Source of the DNA: Aliivibrio fischeri ATCC 7744 = JCM 18803 = DSM 507
GTDB lineage: Bacteria; Pseudomonadota; Gammaproteobacteria; Enterobacterales; Vibrionaceae
NCBI RefSeq assembly: GCF_023983475.1
Contig: NZ_CP092713.1
Span: 806,001 to 870,000 of the forward strand
Length of the DNA: 64,000 nucleotides
Direction of reading: 5' to 3'
Shown piece by piece: positions 36,835 through 45,970 of the stretch; the first letter of the stretch is position 1, and each line of letters opens with the position of its first letter. The notes under the pieces are model-generated. The model was not told where the DNA came from. It ran no database searches and saw only the letters and a list, made by a program, of their open reading frames with translations. The position numbers and the translations under genes are program-made.

Positions 36835-39800
36835 TTATTGTGGGTTAAGGCCTAGTTGCTCTAGTACCAGTTTAAAGTTAGCACGACGTTCTTTAACGTT
36901 ATGAACTTCACCAGTAGAACATACTAAATCAGGACAACCACGGTTTACGATACCAGATACATCATCGATAAACTCAGTACCTTTCATTCCACCATCAACA
37001 TACTTCTTAAGCTCGTTGTGGTAGTTCCAGTTACCGTATTGACCAGACTCATCAGGGTACGCTTGTACTGATGTAACCCAGTAGAATAGACCAGCAATCC
37101 ACTTGATTTCTTTGTTCTCTTCAGAGCTACAAATTAAGCCTGGGTTTGAACAGAAATCCAGTTCAGCGTATAGCGGGTTCTCTGGTGGCGCTTCAACAAC
37201 AACACCATCAATTGTTTTACCAATTGTCTCAGGGTCAACGTGTGAACGGCCTAAGTAGTGGTTAAGTGTACCGAAGTTTTGACGACCTGTAGTTTGAATT
37301 ACACCACGGCCCCACCAGCCACAACCTTGAACGCTTTCTTGGCTGCTGCCATCCCAAATAAAGCTACCTGCTTTTTGATCAACGTAAGTTTTACATGTAT
37401 CACGTTCCCATACTTGTTTAGAGGTATCTACAGCCGTTGGTACATCATTACAGTGACCATTGTTTGTCCAACGACCCACACTTCCGTTTACAAGTAAACC
37501 ACGCTCTTCAAGAACAGCATCAGGTGCAGCAAATACAGGAGCTGGAGCACCGTACCATTTCGCATGGGTTAGGGCACTTACTTCCATTTTGTCATCACGA
37601 GGACAAGAGTAAGCGTGATCTAAACCTGAAATAGGGTTAACACCGTAATCTGCGTATTTTTGACCAAGTTGACCACAGCTTGCAGACATTGGGTAATCAG
37701 CAGGTGCACCGTATTTGATTTCAGACCAGTTGTTCTCATCACACGCATTGTAACGAATGGTTTCTTGCATACTTTGAGCTAGGAACGCAGCAATCGCTAC
37801 TTTTGCATATTTGATGTTTGTAGCATCATCTACATTTTCATCTAATAACCAGAACTTGTTACCTGCAACACCAATGTTATGCATTGCATTCAAGCCTTCC
37901 ATGAAGTCAGCCCACTTGTAAACCGTAGACGGAATCCATTGTGATTGAGGCGTTTCATACAAGAATGCAGTGTTGTTCATTGCATCTTCAGCATTTGCTA
38001 ATTGGTTATTTAGTTCATCAATAACCGTTAGTTTGCCGTTTTCTGTTGTTTTACCAACGTAGTACAGTGGCATTTTAGCATCTTGGTAGCGTTCAATTTT
38101 AGCTGTTAGTTCTGCCGTGTTTTTATCAAACAGAATGGCGAACACGTTGCTGAATGCCGCTTTACGGATTTGTGGCTTGCTAGTCTTGTCACCCATGAAG
38201 TAAGCAGAAGCTTGATCTGTTGGAATGTTGTTTAGCATTACCGGTGTTTTCACGTAATCAGAAACTTGCTTAACGTATTCCAAAGCATTGTGCCATTGGT
38301 CACTTGATAACGCTTCAGTCGTGTTTGATTTTGTGAACGCAATAAAGTCAGCTTTTGTTGCTAGTTCAGCTTTATAAAGCTCTAATTTATTCAGTAAATC
38401 CGCAGAGAAACTAGACGCCTCATCCCAAACAGATTGTCTACCTGAGTGCGTATCAAAAGCAAAGTCACCAATGCTTAGAGACCAACCGTAACTTGCTTCT
38501 GGCGCAAGAGTAGAGATGATTAGGTGATGAGCGTTTGCCCAACCTTTTAAATCATTACTTAGAGCGTTGATGTCATCAATATCAATCTTATTGCCAGTGA
38601 TATCCATCGCTTGTGTTAGTGCTTCTTTAACAGAAATACTGCTTGAAGATAACGCATTATCACGAGTCGCTTTATCAAGAACATCAGAGTTGATGATAAT
38701 AGATGCTGAACCCGCTTGTGCAGCTGCATTAATGATAGATACAAACGTGCTTGTTAGTTTATCGAAATCAGTTAAATCAGCGCTGTTACTTGCTTGGATC
38801 GTTAATGTCGTTGGTGCTGAAGTAGCAGGGCTTGCAACAACTAATGTATTTGGCCAGCCAGCTACTTCTAGACGTACTGGATCCATTGGGTTTGGTAGAG
38901 AAAGAAGCGGAGCCGTGCCCGGTTCAGTACCATCACAATTTAGGTGAAGAGCCCATGAGTCATCACTACCTGGAATGGTTTTAGTCCAGTAGATTGCTGA
39001 GTAAGCGATGTTATCATGAACCATAATGTCACCACCTGTTGCGTGATCACCACGAGTCCAATCAGGATAAACATTAAAGTCTTTACATAAGTCACCTGGA
39101 GTTACAGGCGGCTCAACCGGTGGCTCTACCACATCTTCTTCAACGGTGATTCTTACTGTTGCTGTAGAAGAAAGATCTTGTGCATCAGTAGCGATAGCAT
39201 TCAGAGTTACATTACCAGCTTGAGTTGGCTGCCAGTCACACGCAAATGTGTCTGTATTCGCTGCGTCAAATGAACAGATTTCTTTGTTGTTTGCTTTAAC
39301 AATCAGTGTCGCTAAATCGTTATCAGCATCTGTTGCATTAACAGAAATAGAAAGGCTCTCAGCAACGTTCATTGTTGAACCATTAGCTGGAGTAACAAAT
39401 TTAACTACAGGTGCAACGAAATCTTCAGTTACTTCTGCTTTTACAGTAACTGATACTGACTTTTGCTCGATCTTTTGGTTATTTTTATCGAAAACAAATA
39501 CGTTAATCGTCGCATTACCTTCTTCACTTGGCGTCCAAGTTTGAGAGTATTGAGTGTTGTTTTGGTTTACTGTTTTTTCAGCAAGCTTGGTATTGTTCGC
39601 CCAAAATTCAATTTTAGCAGCTAAGTTACCATCAACATGTGCATTGATTGAGATAGCTTCGTTAGCGGTTAACACTTGTCCAGCAGTAGGAGCAAGGATC
39701 GACAACTCAGTCACTTCTGGTTCAGGATTTACAGGTTCGTCAGAACATTCTGTTAGCGTCCAGAACCAAGAACTTGCGCTTGGCGTTTCCCAAACACCTG

Positions 39801-40194
39801 GGTTGTTTTGAGCAATGAAACATTGGTTTTCGTATGAAACCACATCGCCATTCTCAACTTGAGTTTTACCTGGAATAAACGGAATAATATCGCCTAAATC
39901 AGGATCTGGAGTCGGGTTTGGTCCTGGATTTGGACCCGGACCTGGGTTTGGTTCACCTGAACATTCAGCAACATCCCAGAACCATGAATCAGCGGTAGGA
40001 GATTCCCAAACACCTGGATTATTTTTAGCAACAAAACAGTCGCCATTGAAAGAAACCATATCTCCATTTTGAACTTTTGTTTCACCAGGAACAAAAGTAA
40101 CAACGTTAGAAGTTGCACTTGCATCAGCGGCGTATAAATATCCGCTGAACATGACGCTAGTAATAGCGGCTGTTATTTTATTTAATTTTATCAC
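36835..40194 (-). CDS. Multidomain GH19 chitinase
   Basis: A secreted 1,119-aa chitinase. The start is GTG at 40192-40194 behind an A/G-rich site. Order of parts: signal peptide ending near LYAADASA; two chitin-binding CBM5/12 domains with the shared pattern GDxxSxxxxCFxAxNNPGVWExPxAxSWFW (about 33-80 and 104-152); a P/G/N linker between them; two Ig-like domains (about 158-352); a third CBM5/12-like piece (DFNVYPDWTRG ... SAIYWTKTIPGS, about 370-425); a long middle region; and the C-terminal GH19 catalytic domain with the acid Glu in FLAQSMQETIRYNACDE and the substrate strip GRGVIQTTGRQNFG. It cuts chitin outside the cell by inverting hydrolysis. It lies alone between the two A-B-C modules. 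A 12-bp palindrome TTATCTAGATAA is at 40220-40231, just before the start. Confidence 0.93.
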   Translation of the reverse strand: MIKLNKITAAITSVMFSGYLYAADASATSNVVTFVPGETKVQNGDMVSFNGDCFVAKNNPGVWESPTADSWFWDVAECSGEPNPGPGPNPGPNPTPDPDLGDIIPFIPGKTQVENGDVVSYENQCFIAQNNPGVWETPSASSWFWTLTECSDEPVNPEPEVTELSILAPTAGQVLTANEAISINAHVDGNLAAKIEFWANNTKLAEKTVNQNNTQYSQTWTPSEEGNATINVFVFDKNNQKIEQKSVSVTVKAEVTEDFVAPVVKFVTPANGSTMNVAESLSISVNATDADNDLATLIVKANNKEICSFDAANTDTFACDWQPTQAGNVTLNAIATDAQDLSSTATVRITVEEDVVEPPVEPPVTPGDLCKDFNVYPDWTRGDHATGGDIMVHDNIAYSAIYWTKTIPGSDDSWALHLNCDGTEPGTAPLLSLPNPMDPVRLEVAGWPNTLVVASPATSAPTTLTIQASNSADLTDFDKLTSTFVSIINAAAQAGSASIIINSDVLDKATRDNALSSSSISVKEALTQAMDITGNKIDIDDINALSNDLKGWANAHHLIISTLAPEASYGWSLSIGDFAFDTHSGRQSVWDEASSFSADLLNKLELYKAELATKADFIAFTKSNTTEALSSDQWHNALEYVKQVSDYVKTPVMLNNIPTDQASAYFMGDKTSKPQIRKAAFSNVFAILFDKNTAELTAKIERYQDAKMPLYYVGKTTENGKLTVIDELNNQLANAEDAMNNTAFLYETPQSQWIPSTVYKWADFMEGLNAMHNIGVAGNKFWLLDENVDDATNIKYAKVAIAAFLAQSMQETIRYNACDENNWSEIKYGAPADYPMSASCGQLGQKYADYGVNPISGLDHAYSCPRDDKMEVSALTHAKWYGAPAPVFAAPDAVLEERGLLVNGSVGRWTNNGHCNDVPTAVDTSKQVWERDTCKTYVDQKAGSFIWDGSSQESVQGCGWWGRGVIQTTGRQNFGTLNHYLGRSHVDPETIGKTIDGVVVEAPPENPLYAELDFCSNPGLICSSEENKEIKWIAGLFYWVTSVQAYPDESGQYGNWNYHNELKKYVDGGMKGTEFIDDVSGIVNRGCPDLVCSTGEVHNVKERRANFKLVLEQLGLNPQ

Positions 40195-41091
40195 TGCTTT
40201 TTCTTCTTTTTTATTTATCTTATCTAGATAAATTTATTAATTATAAAGGTGTGCGATGGATAGATTTCATCATCATTCGCTTCCTTGCCTATGATTGAAT
40301 GAACCGTTTAAAAGGAGTTCATTCTGTTACGAAAAGGTTAATTCCTAAACCACTATAATTAGGCAAAAACCTCGAATCGAACCACGCAAAATTCATTTAT
40401 TAATATCAAATTAATAGCTGAATTAAATTTTCGAGCATTCTAACCAGAAGAATTTTTAAGGATATCAAGAGTTTTTCAAACTGTGATCTTGCTTCTAAAG
40501 TAATTCTTGGAATTGCGACTGCAATATGTTAGATGTCTGTTTTTTTGACATAAAAGTCAGGTTTTCGTTGTTATTTTGACTTTTTAAAAGAGGTGTTTTT
40601 TCAATGTCAAATTTACAGGTAGGTTTATTTTGATTATGGTGTGAAAACTTATGTTTCAAAAATGATAAAGATAACTTATCTTTTGATTGCGTTGTAAGTG
40701 CTTCCATCAATTTTTCATATGAATCATTTGTTTTGTTTTTGTTATTGTTTGTGCTTTTTTAAACTAGGGTGTCTTGAGCTTGTTAACAAAATTCCGTTTT
40801 TTTATATGTTGGTATTAGATTTAAAAGCATAGTGTGTGAATAAACAAAACATAAAGTATTGGTACGGTCTATTGTCGTTGGCTTATATAAAATAAAAATA
40901 GATGAATACCTGACTTAAGATCACATAAATTTCATATGATTAATTGGATGTGAATTAATTCGTGTGAGTGAATTGAATGATAGAGGAAAAATAAGTAGAA
41001 TCGCCTCACCAAATCGTTATACCTAAGCCTTATCAGCTTAATTATCACTACAACCAATTACTGTATTTTGTTTATGGTTGTGGAGACCTAC
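40195..41091. other. Gene-free region of about 900 bp
   Basis: Very AT-rich spacer between the divergent chitinase and module 2 genes. No ORF with a plausible start and composition was found; the longest frame (minus strand, about 40495-40710) looks like chance. It contains the TTATCTAGATAA palindrome next to the chitinase start, and ACAACCA/TGGTTGT (41050-41056 and 41075-41081), a stem that ends directly beside the GGAG site of module 2 protein A and could hide it. No -24/-12 or clear -35/-10 promoter was found. Confidence 0.5.
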
Positions 41092-42789
41092 ATGCATTTT
41101 AACTGCAAGCTTATTCCCAGCTCTTCTTTATCACACAAAGAGCTTGAATATATCCTTACACCTGATGAATTCGTTAGGTTGCTTTCGCGCGGAAAAAATT
41201 CACAGAACATCATCAATCAATTACCTGTACAACTACGCCAATCTTTGTCTATCTCCGCAAGTAAGAGCGTACAATCACTGCTTTTTTCTTTAAACCAAAA
41301 GCTAACAAAAGCTGAGTGGATCGCTGTATCTACAACGGTAAGAAAAACGGGGTTAAGTGATACCCAACTTGCACAATATCCACAACTGAAGAAGCAAATA
41401 GATAGAGTTGAAACAACTCAACCTGCTAAGTTTGTTAAAGCAAATTTTAAACCTGTTACTGATGATGTGCCTTTGGTTCGTAATCTGTCATTTACACCCG
41501 TTAACCCATCGCCAGAACACAAGATTTCTATTGAGTTTGTAGGTCAGTGGCCAAATAATGCGGCGTCACTTTTATTGGCTAAATCAGGTGAGCAAAAAGA
41601 GAAAATAGCGAAACCAAGAGCCGATATTCATGCTTCACATCGTAGTATTGCGACATTTAAAGATTTAGAGCCAGAACCGAGAAACCTTTATCTCACTATT
41701 CCAATGAATGGCACTCCACAGCCATTAAAGCTTCTGCTTGCAGAAAATATTCAGCCTGTTGATAAAGAGACTGAAATGGATGAGTGGGATACTGTATTGG
41801 TGCCTGTTGTTCCAATGAAGAGATTAAGTGAAGAGTATTCTTTACATCAAATTGGTTATTTTTATGTAATTTGGAATGGAAAAGTATGGCGAGAAATTAC
41901 GATTGATTCCAATGGTTACTTTTGTGATCTTGATATACAGCATGAAAGACAAGAACCTCTGCCAACACGACATGTGAATATTAATGCATCTGAATTTTTC
42001 CCTGAAGCCAATATGTCCTTTGAAAGATTTGAATTATATCAAGAAGGCCAAAAAGTATTTTCAGGTGAGTTGGATGTATGTGAACAATCAAGAGTATTTA
42101 ATTTAGTTGCAGAAGAAGTTGAATTGAAATTTGTGGATTTTGAGCACGATGAAATTCTTCTTACTACTTTTGAAAGTCCGATAAAAAACAATGCTTCTAA
42201 CGAACGCCAAGCAATGAGTTATCCAATGCCTCATGTATGGTTGCCTTATAAATTGTTAGGTGAAGTTCAGGCTGATTGTTATATGTATTACAGCCAAGCT
42301 TCATTATCCGATTCAGAAATAAGTTCTCTAGAAGCTAATTATGTCAATATCGCAGTGTCTATTGATGAAATGTCGGTTTACAGTCAGCAACAAGCGTTTG
42401 AAGGAGAACGTATATATGCACTTCCTTTAGCAAAAAGTAGTTCATTTGGGTCTCATATTATTAATGAGCAGAATGATAGCAACATTGCTGCAATTACTGT
42501 TATGCCACCAAAAAATCAAATTACATTACGCTACCGAATTTGCAGAACAACAGACCAACCTGATGATTTCATGATGTTAAGAAATGAAGAGGAAGAATGG
42601 TCACAGAAAGTTTATTTCAGACAAGCAAAAGCTGATGATGAAGGTTTTTTAAATCTCCCATTCTTTGGTTGGCCAAAAGAAGTTGAAGAGGTGGATATTA
42701 TTCGCGGCGCAAGTGCTGATTTAGGGACAACAGAATACGAATTATCCGTTTTGAAAACAAAAATTAAAATTTCAGAATTAATAGGCTAG
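41092..42789 (+). CDS. Module 2 protein A: uncharacterised, T6SS-linked
   Basis: A protein of about 565 aa, the paralogue of the one at 28647. ATG 41092 follows GGAG by six bases; the open frame extends eight codons further upstream. Shared blocks in order: LEYILTPDEFVRLL, ISIEFVGQWPNNAASLL, ETEMDEWDTVLVPVVPM, FYVIWNGKVWREI, MPHVWLPYKLLGE and WSQKVYFRQAKADDEGFLNL. There is no signal peptide. Divergence from the first copy is large outside these blocks, so the duplication is old or the copies were acquired separately. The lipoprotein gene follows after 4 bp. Confidence 0.75.
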   Translation: MHFNCKLIPSSSLSHKELEYILTPDEFVRLLSRGKNSQNIINQLPVQLRQSLSISASKSVQSLLFSLNQKLTKAEWIAVSTTVRKTGLSDTQLAQYPQLKKQIDRVETTQPAKFVKANFKPVTDDVPLVRNLSFTPVNPSPEHKISIEFVGQWPNNAASLLLAKSGEQKEKIAKPRADIHASHRSIATFKDLEPEPRNLYLTIPMNGTPQPLKLLLAENIQPVDKETEMDEWDTVLVPVVPMKRLSEEYSLHQIGYFYVIWNGKVWREITIDSNGYFCDLDIQHERQEPLPTRHVNINASEFFPEANMSFERFELYQEGQKVFSGELDVCEQSRVFNLVAEEVELKFVDFEHDEILLTTFESPIKNNASNERQAMSYPMPHVWLPYKLLGEVQADCYMYYSQASLSDSEISSLEANYVNIAVSIDEMSVYSQQQAFEGERIYALPLAKSSSFGSHIINEQNDSNIAAITVMPPKNQITLRYRICRTTDQPDDFMMLRNEEEEWSQKVYFRQAKADDEGFLNLPFFGWPKEVEEVDIIRGASADLGTTEYELSVLKTKIKISELIG

Positions 42790-42793
42790 AACA

Positions 42794-43882
42794 ATGAAAA
42801 AAATACTATTACTCGCACTATTTAGCATCACTTTAATGGGGTGTAATGACCCTGAAAGCGCCGCAGCAGAAGCGGCTCAATTAAGGGCTGAACAGCATCC
42901 AGAACGTACTTATGTGGGTGAGCATAACTATTACACCATGGAAAGCAGTGGTGACATTCAATTCACGACAAAAAAAGATTTAAAAGTAATGTATCAAGAT
43001 TTTCCTCGTTACTTTGTTGAAAAAGCAAAAGAGTGGCCAAAAGAAGATCTTAATGACGCCAGCTCATACGATTTACCGCGTTTTCAATTTGCATGGGCGA
43101 ACTCAAGCTCAGAAGATGAATATGAGAGTGGGCTTAAAATTTGGAGCATGAAAACTGATGGCACTGATTTGCGTTTGGTGACAGATGCAACCATTGGTTT
43201 TGCTGCTATTCGTACTTTAACTCGTTCACCAAATAATCGTTACGTCGCTTGGGCGGGAACTGGTGGTCAGAAAGGTGTGTATGATTTAAAAACGGGTAAG
43301 GTTTCGAATATGCATAAATTCACTTCGCCACTTGATATGCTTTGGTCGGAAGACAGTCGCTATTTGTATTTTGATGATGCTATAAATAGTTATGCTCGTT
43401 GGGATTCAGAAACTGGTGAAATTAGTGAGATTGATTTTCAATTTAGTAGCTTTGCTAAAATTACAGATGATACCTTGGTTAGTCTAAATGTTTATGGGGT
43501 ATATAAACTTAATTTAATATCAAATGAAGGCGTTTTGTTAAAGTCTTCAAAATCATTACCTAGAGAACAAAGAAAATTAGACGTAAGATCGATTAGTCCA
43601 ACTGGTCGCTACGCTTGGGGATCTAATCCTTCTTATGGTTTCTTTTTTGATATAGAAAAAGGAACAGTTAAGCAAATGACTACAGATTATACGCCTGCTC
43701 AAATTTTAGGGAAAGACGCACATTTTAGTGCATTAAATAGCTTTGCTAAAGTTAGAGTTGTTGATCGTGTTGGAGATCGTGTGTGGTCATGGCGCGCATT
43801 CTATTACGGTGCGTTATCAGGAGATGCAATTTTATATAATGGTTTAGCTAATGATGGTTTGTGGTTCAGGGAGAACAAATGA
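42794..43882 (+). CDS. Module 2 protein B: lipoprotein with propeller-like repeats
   Basis: A 362-aa lipoprotein with lipobox LMGC and Asn at +2. It shares with the copy at 30379 the strings AKEWPKEDLNDASSYDLPR, LKIWSMKTDGTDLRLVTD, RSPNNRYVAWAG, LWSEDSRYLYFDDA and SISPTGRYAWGS, which alternate as in a TolB/WD40-type propeller. It ends YNGLANDGLWFRENK, like its paralogue. It overlaps the start of protein C. Unlike C, it is intact here. Confidence 0.82.
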   Translation: MKKILLLALFSITLMGCNDPESAAAEAAQLRAEQHPERTYVGEHNYYTMESSGDIQFTTKKDLKVMYQDFPRYFVEKAKEWPKEDLNDASSYDLPRFQFAWANSSSEDEYESGLKIWSMKTDGTDLRLVTDATIGFAAIRTLTRSPNNRYVAWAGTGGQKGVYDLKTGKVSNMHKFTSPLDMLWSEDSRYLYFDDAINSYARWDSETGEISEIDFQFSSFAKITDDTLVSLNVYGVYKLNLISNEGVLLKSSKSLPREQRKLDVRSISPTGRYAWGSNPSYGFFFDIEKGTVKQMTTDYTPAQILGKDAHFSALNSFAKVRVVDRVGDRVWSWRAFYYGALSGDAILYNGLANDGLWFRENK

Positions 43883-44673
43883 TGTCTGCTTTAACTACTT
43901 ATGATCATGGAATATACCTACTTGGGGTTTATTTTGATAAAACAGAAGATGAACAAGGTAACGAGTCATATAGCGCTTGGCATCAATCATCTGATGTAAC
44001 CGAGGCTGATTTACGTAATGTTCGCCCAATTTCTTTTACGCCTGTTTTGGTAGATGACGCTAAAAAGCCAGTTCTATGGGGCACGAATAAAGACGGTTTA
44101 TTATGTCAGCTGGGTTATTTTGATGAGAATACGGTACCTGAAACTGTAGCAAAAAAACAAACTTTTTTACGTCATAAGCAGCCATTAACTGTTAGTGAAT
44201 TAAATTTAGATAAACCATATTCACTAATGTTTCCGCCATTAAATGTGATTGGACAACTGGCTGAAACACACTCCAGCGTTAAAGCGTTAAATGATTCACT
44301 AAAAGATATTTATTCCAATAAATTAAAATTAAAGAATAAAAAGCCGATTGAATTTACTATCAATAAAATCAAAGTTAGTCAGTTAGCAGAGCCCTATAAA
44401 GGGCTCGATAAACCACTGACAGATGAGCAGAATGATTACAATGCTTGGTATAACAAAATTATAGCGAGTGAAGTAACAGAAATTCAAGGCATCATTACTC
44501 CAGTTTTTCACTCGCTTGGGGTGGTGTTCAGCAGTGATTTGTATGTGGGGGCAGAGATTTCTCTTATTAAAGTGAAACCTAAACAAGACAATTCAGGTGA
44601 GTCAGAGGATGTATTGGCTACGAGTTTTGTTACTAAACCTGATCCAAGTGATGATAAAACTGTCTCGTCCTAA
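43879..44673 (+). pseudogene. Module 2 protein C, N-terminal fragment (IS-interrupted)
   Basis: The first 261 native residues of the second giant protein, then VSS and a stop contributed by the IS end. Tandem ATGs at 43879 and 43882 overlap the lipoprotein stop and follow GGGAG. It matches the start of module 1 C (GIYLLGVYFDK; VLWGTNKDGLL; YSLMFPPLNVIGQLA). Native coding runs to 44660. Joining 44660 to 45974, which removes the IS and one AAC repeat, restores a 4,932-nt frame (1,643 aa) through KTNNPEDYKKITPS. Confidence 0.88.
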
Positions 44674-44700
44674 AATACGTTGACGATTTTTAATTGAAAG

Positions 44701-45534
44701 CTAAGTGCGTACGCACTTGGCTTTTTTGTGTACTTGATTTGGTGTACTCATTCCCAAGCTTAAATGTGGCCGCATTTCATTATAAATAAAAATAGATTCT
44801 TCAACTAAATGCCTTAACTCCTCTAAATCTTTACAGTCATACAAAAGAAACTCTTGTTTAAGTATCCCATTTATTCGCTCTGCTAATGCATTTTGATAGC
44901 AATCATAACCATCCGTCATTGATGGCTTAATATCATTTTTATTCAATTTTTCCTGATAAACCTTTGAACAATACTGTAATCCTCGGTCTGAATGATGAAT
45001 CGTACTCCTTTGATATTGACGGCTATCTATCGCCATATCAAGAGCTTTGACTACATCAGTAGCTTTCATTTCATCACTTAATTCATATCCCATTATCTTT
45101 CGACTATAAGCATCTGTTACTAAAGATAAATAATGAATACCTTTTTGTGATTGAACGTAAGTGATATCACTAACAAAAACCTCTTCAGATGCTTGAGGTG
45201 TTACTTCTTTAAGTAAATTAGGATGTTTTTTCATCCAATGCTTACTATAGGTAGTTTTTGTATAACTTCGTTTAGGTTTTACTAATAAGCACTCATTTCT
45301 TAAATAGGAAAAAAAGTTATCTCTGCCTAACTTTATGCCATGAGTGATGAATTTGGGCTTAAGTAAAAAATATAATTTTTTACCTCCAATACGAGGCATA
45401 TATCGACGAATTTCTTGCACCATATTTTTAACCGGTGAAAGTTCAACGGCACGTTTCAGAGCTCTACGTTCTTGTTGGTATATACATTGTCTTGTAATGC
45501 CAAGTAGCTGACTAGCTCGCTCTAAGCTGATCAT
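44701..45534 (-). CDS. IS3-family transposase OrfB (DDE catalytic subunit), copy 2
   Basis: Identical in sequence to the 277-aa OrfB of copy 1, with the DDE residues intact (SDITY, HSDRG, AERINGILK). The start overlaps the orfA stop by 4 bp. The stop lies in the 16-bp palindrome AAGTGCGTACGCACTT, here near the left end of the element. Confidence 0.94.
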   Translation of the reverse strand: MISLERASQLLGITRQCIYQQERRALKRAVELSPVKNMVQEIRRYMPRIGGKKLYFLLKPKFITHGIKLGRDNFFSYLRNECLLVKPKRSYTKTTYSKHWMKKHPNLLKEVTPQASEEVFVSDITYVQSQKGIHYLSLVTDAYSRKIMGYELSDEMKATDVVKALDMAIDSRQYQRSTIHHSDRGLQYCSKVYQEKLNKNDIKPSMTDGYDCYQNALAERINGILKQEFLLYDCKDLEELRHLVEESIFIYNEMRPHLSLGMSTPNQVHKKAKCVRT

Positions 45535-45929
45535 TTTCTGCTTTTGAAGACTTCTTGCTCCTTGGCAATATACTTTTTTCTAAGGCCTGCACCATGTTCT
45601 GCGTCCATGATATTCACTACTTCATTAAGTAATAAATTACGCATTCTTTCATCATCAAGCTCTCGCTCTAAACGTTTAATTTTTTGTGCAGGCGATTCTT
45701 TCGCTTTCGGGGATTTAGGCATAATAATCTTAGGTGATTGAGACCAGTCCATCTTACCGTGTTTTCTTAACCAAGTAAGTACGGTAGATCGACCTTGAAT
45801 GCCATAAATGTTTTGAGCTTGCTTATAGGTCATATCGCCTTTTTCTATAGCGGCAACAAGCTGCAATTTAAAGCCTAATGAATAATCGCGTTGAGTTCGC
45901 TTATTCTTTGTTTTTTCTTGATTTGTCAT
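45531..45929 (-). CDS. IS3-family transposase OrfA, copy 2
   Basis: Identical to the 132-aa OrfA of copy 1: N-terminal helix-turn-helix and C-terminal leucine-zipper-like helix. Its promoter would lie between 45930 and the right end of the element, pointing towards the interior. Confidence 0.92.
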   Translation of the reverse strand: MTNQEKTKNKRTQRDYSLGFKLQLVAAIEKGDMTYKQAQNIYGIQGRSTVLTWLRKHGKMDWSQSPKIIMPKSPKAKESPAQKIKRLERELDDERMRNLLLNEVVNIMDAEHGAGLRKKYIAKEQEVFKSRK

Positions 45930-45970
45930 ATAAAAGTCCTAAATGTGTAAACACATTTCAGGACGAGACA

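Larger units (their letters stand above)
44661..45970 (-). mobile_element. IS3-family insertion sequence, copy 2 (1,310 bp, inverted)
   Basis: The same element as at 17717-19026 in the opposite orientation: same length, same terminal repeats, and both transposase proteins identical. It is flanked by AAC at 44658-44660 and 45971-45973. It splits the second giant gene. Inverted identical copies about 25.6 kb apart could recombine and flip the segment between them. Confidence 0.95.

Noticed and set aside
40495..40710. 71-aa minus-strand frame in the chitinase upstream gap
   Set aside because: Low-complexity K/N/Q-rich translation, no ribosome binding site and no recognisable pattern.
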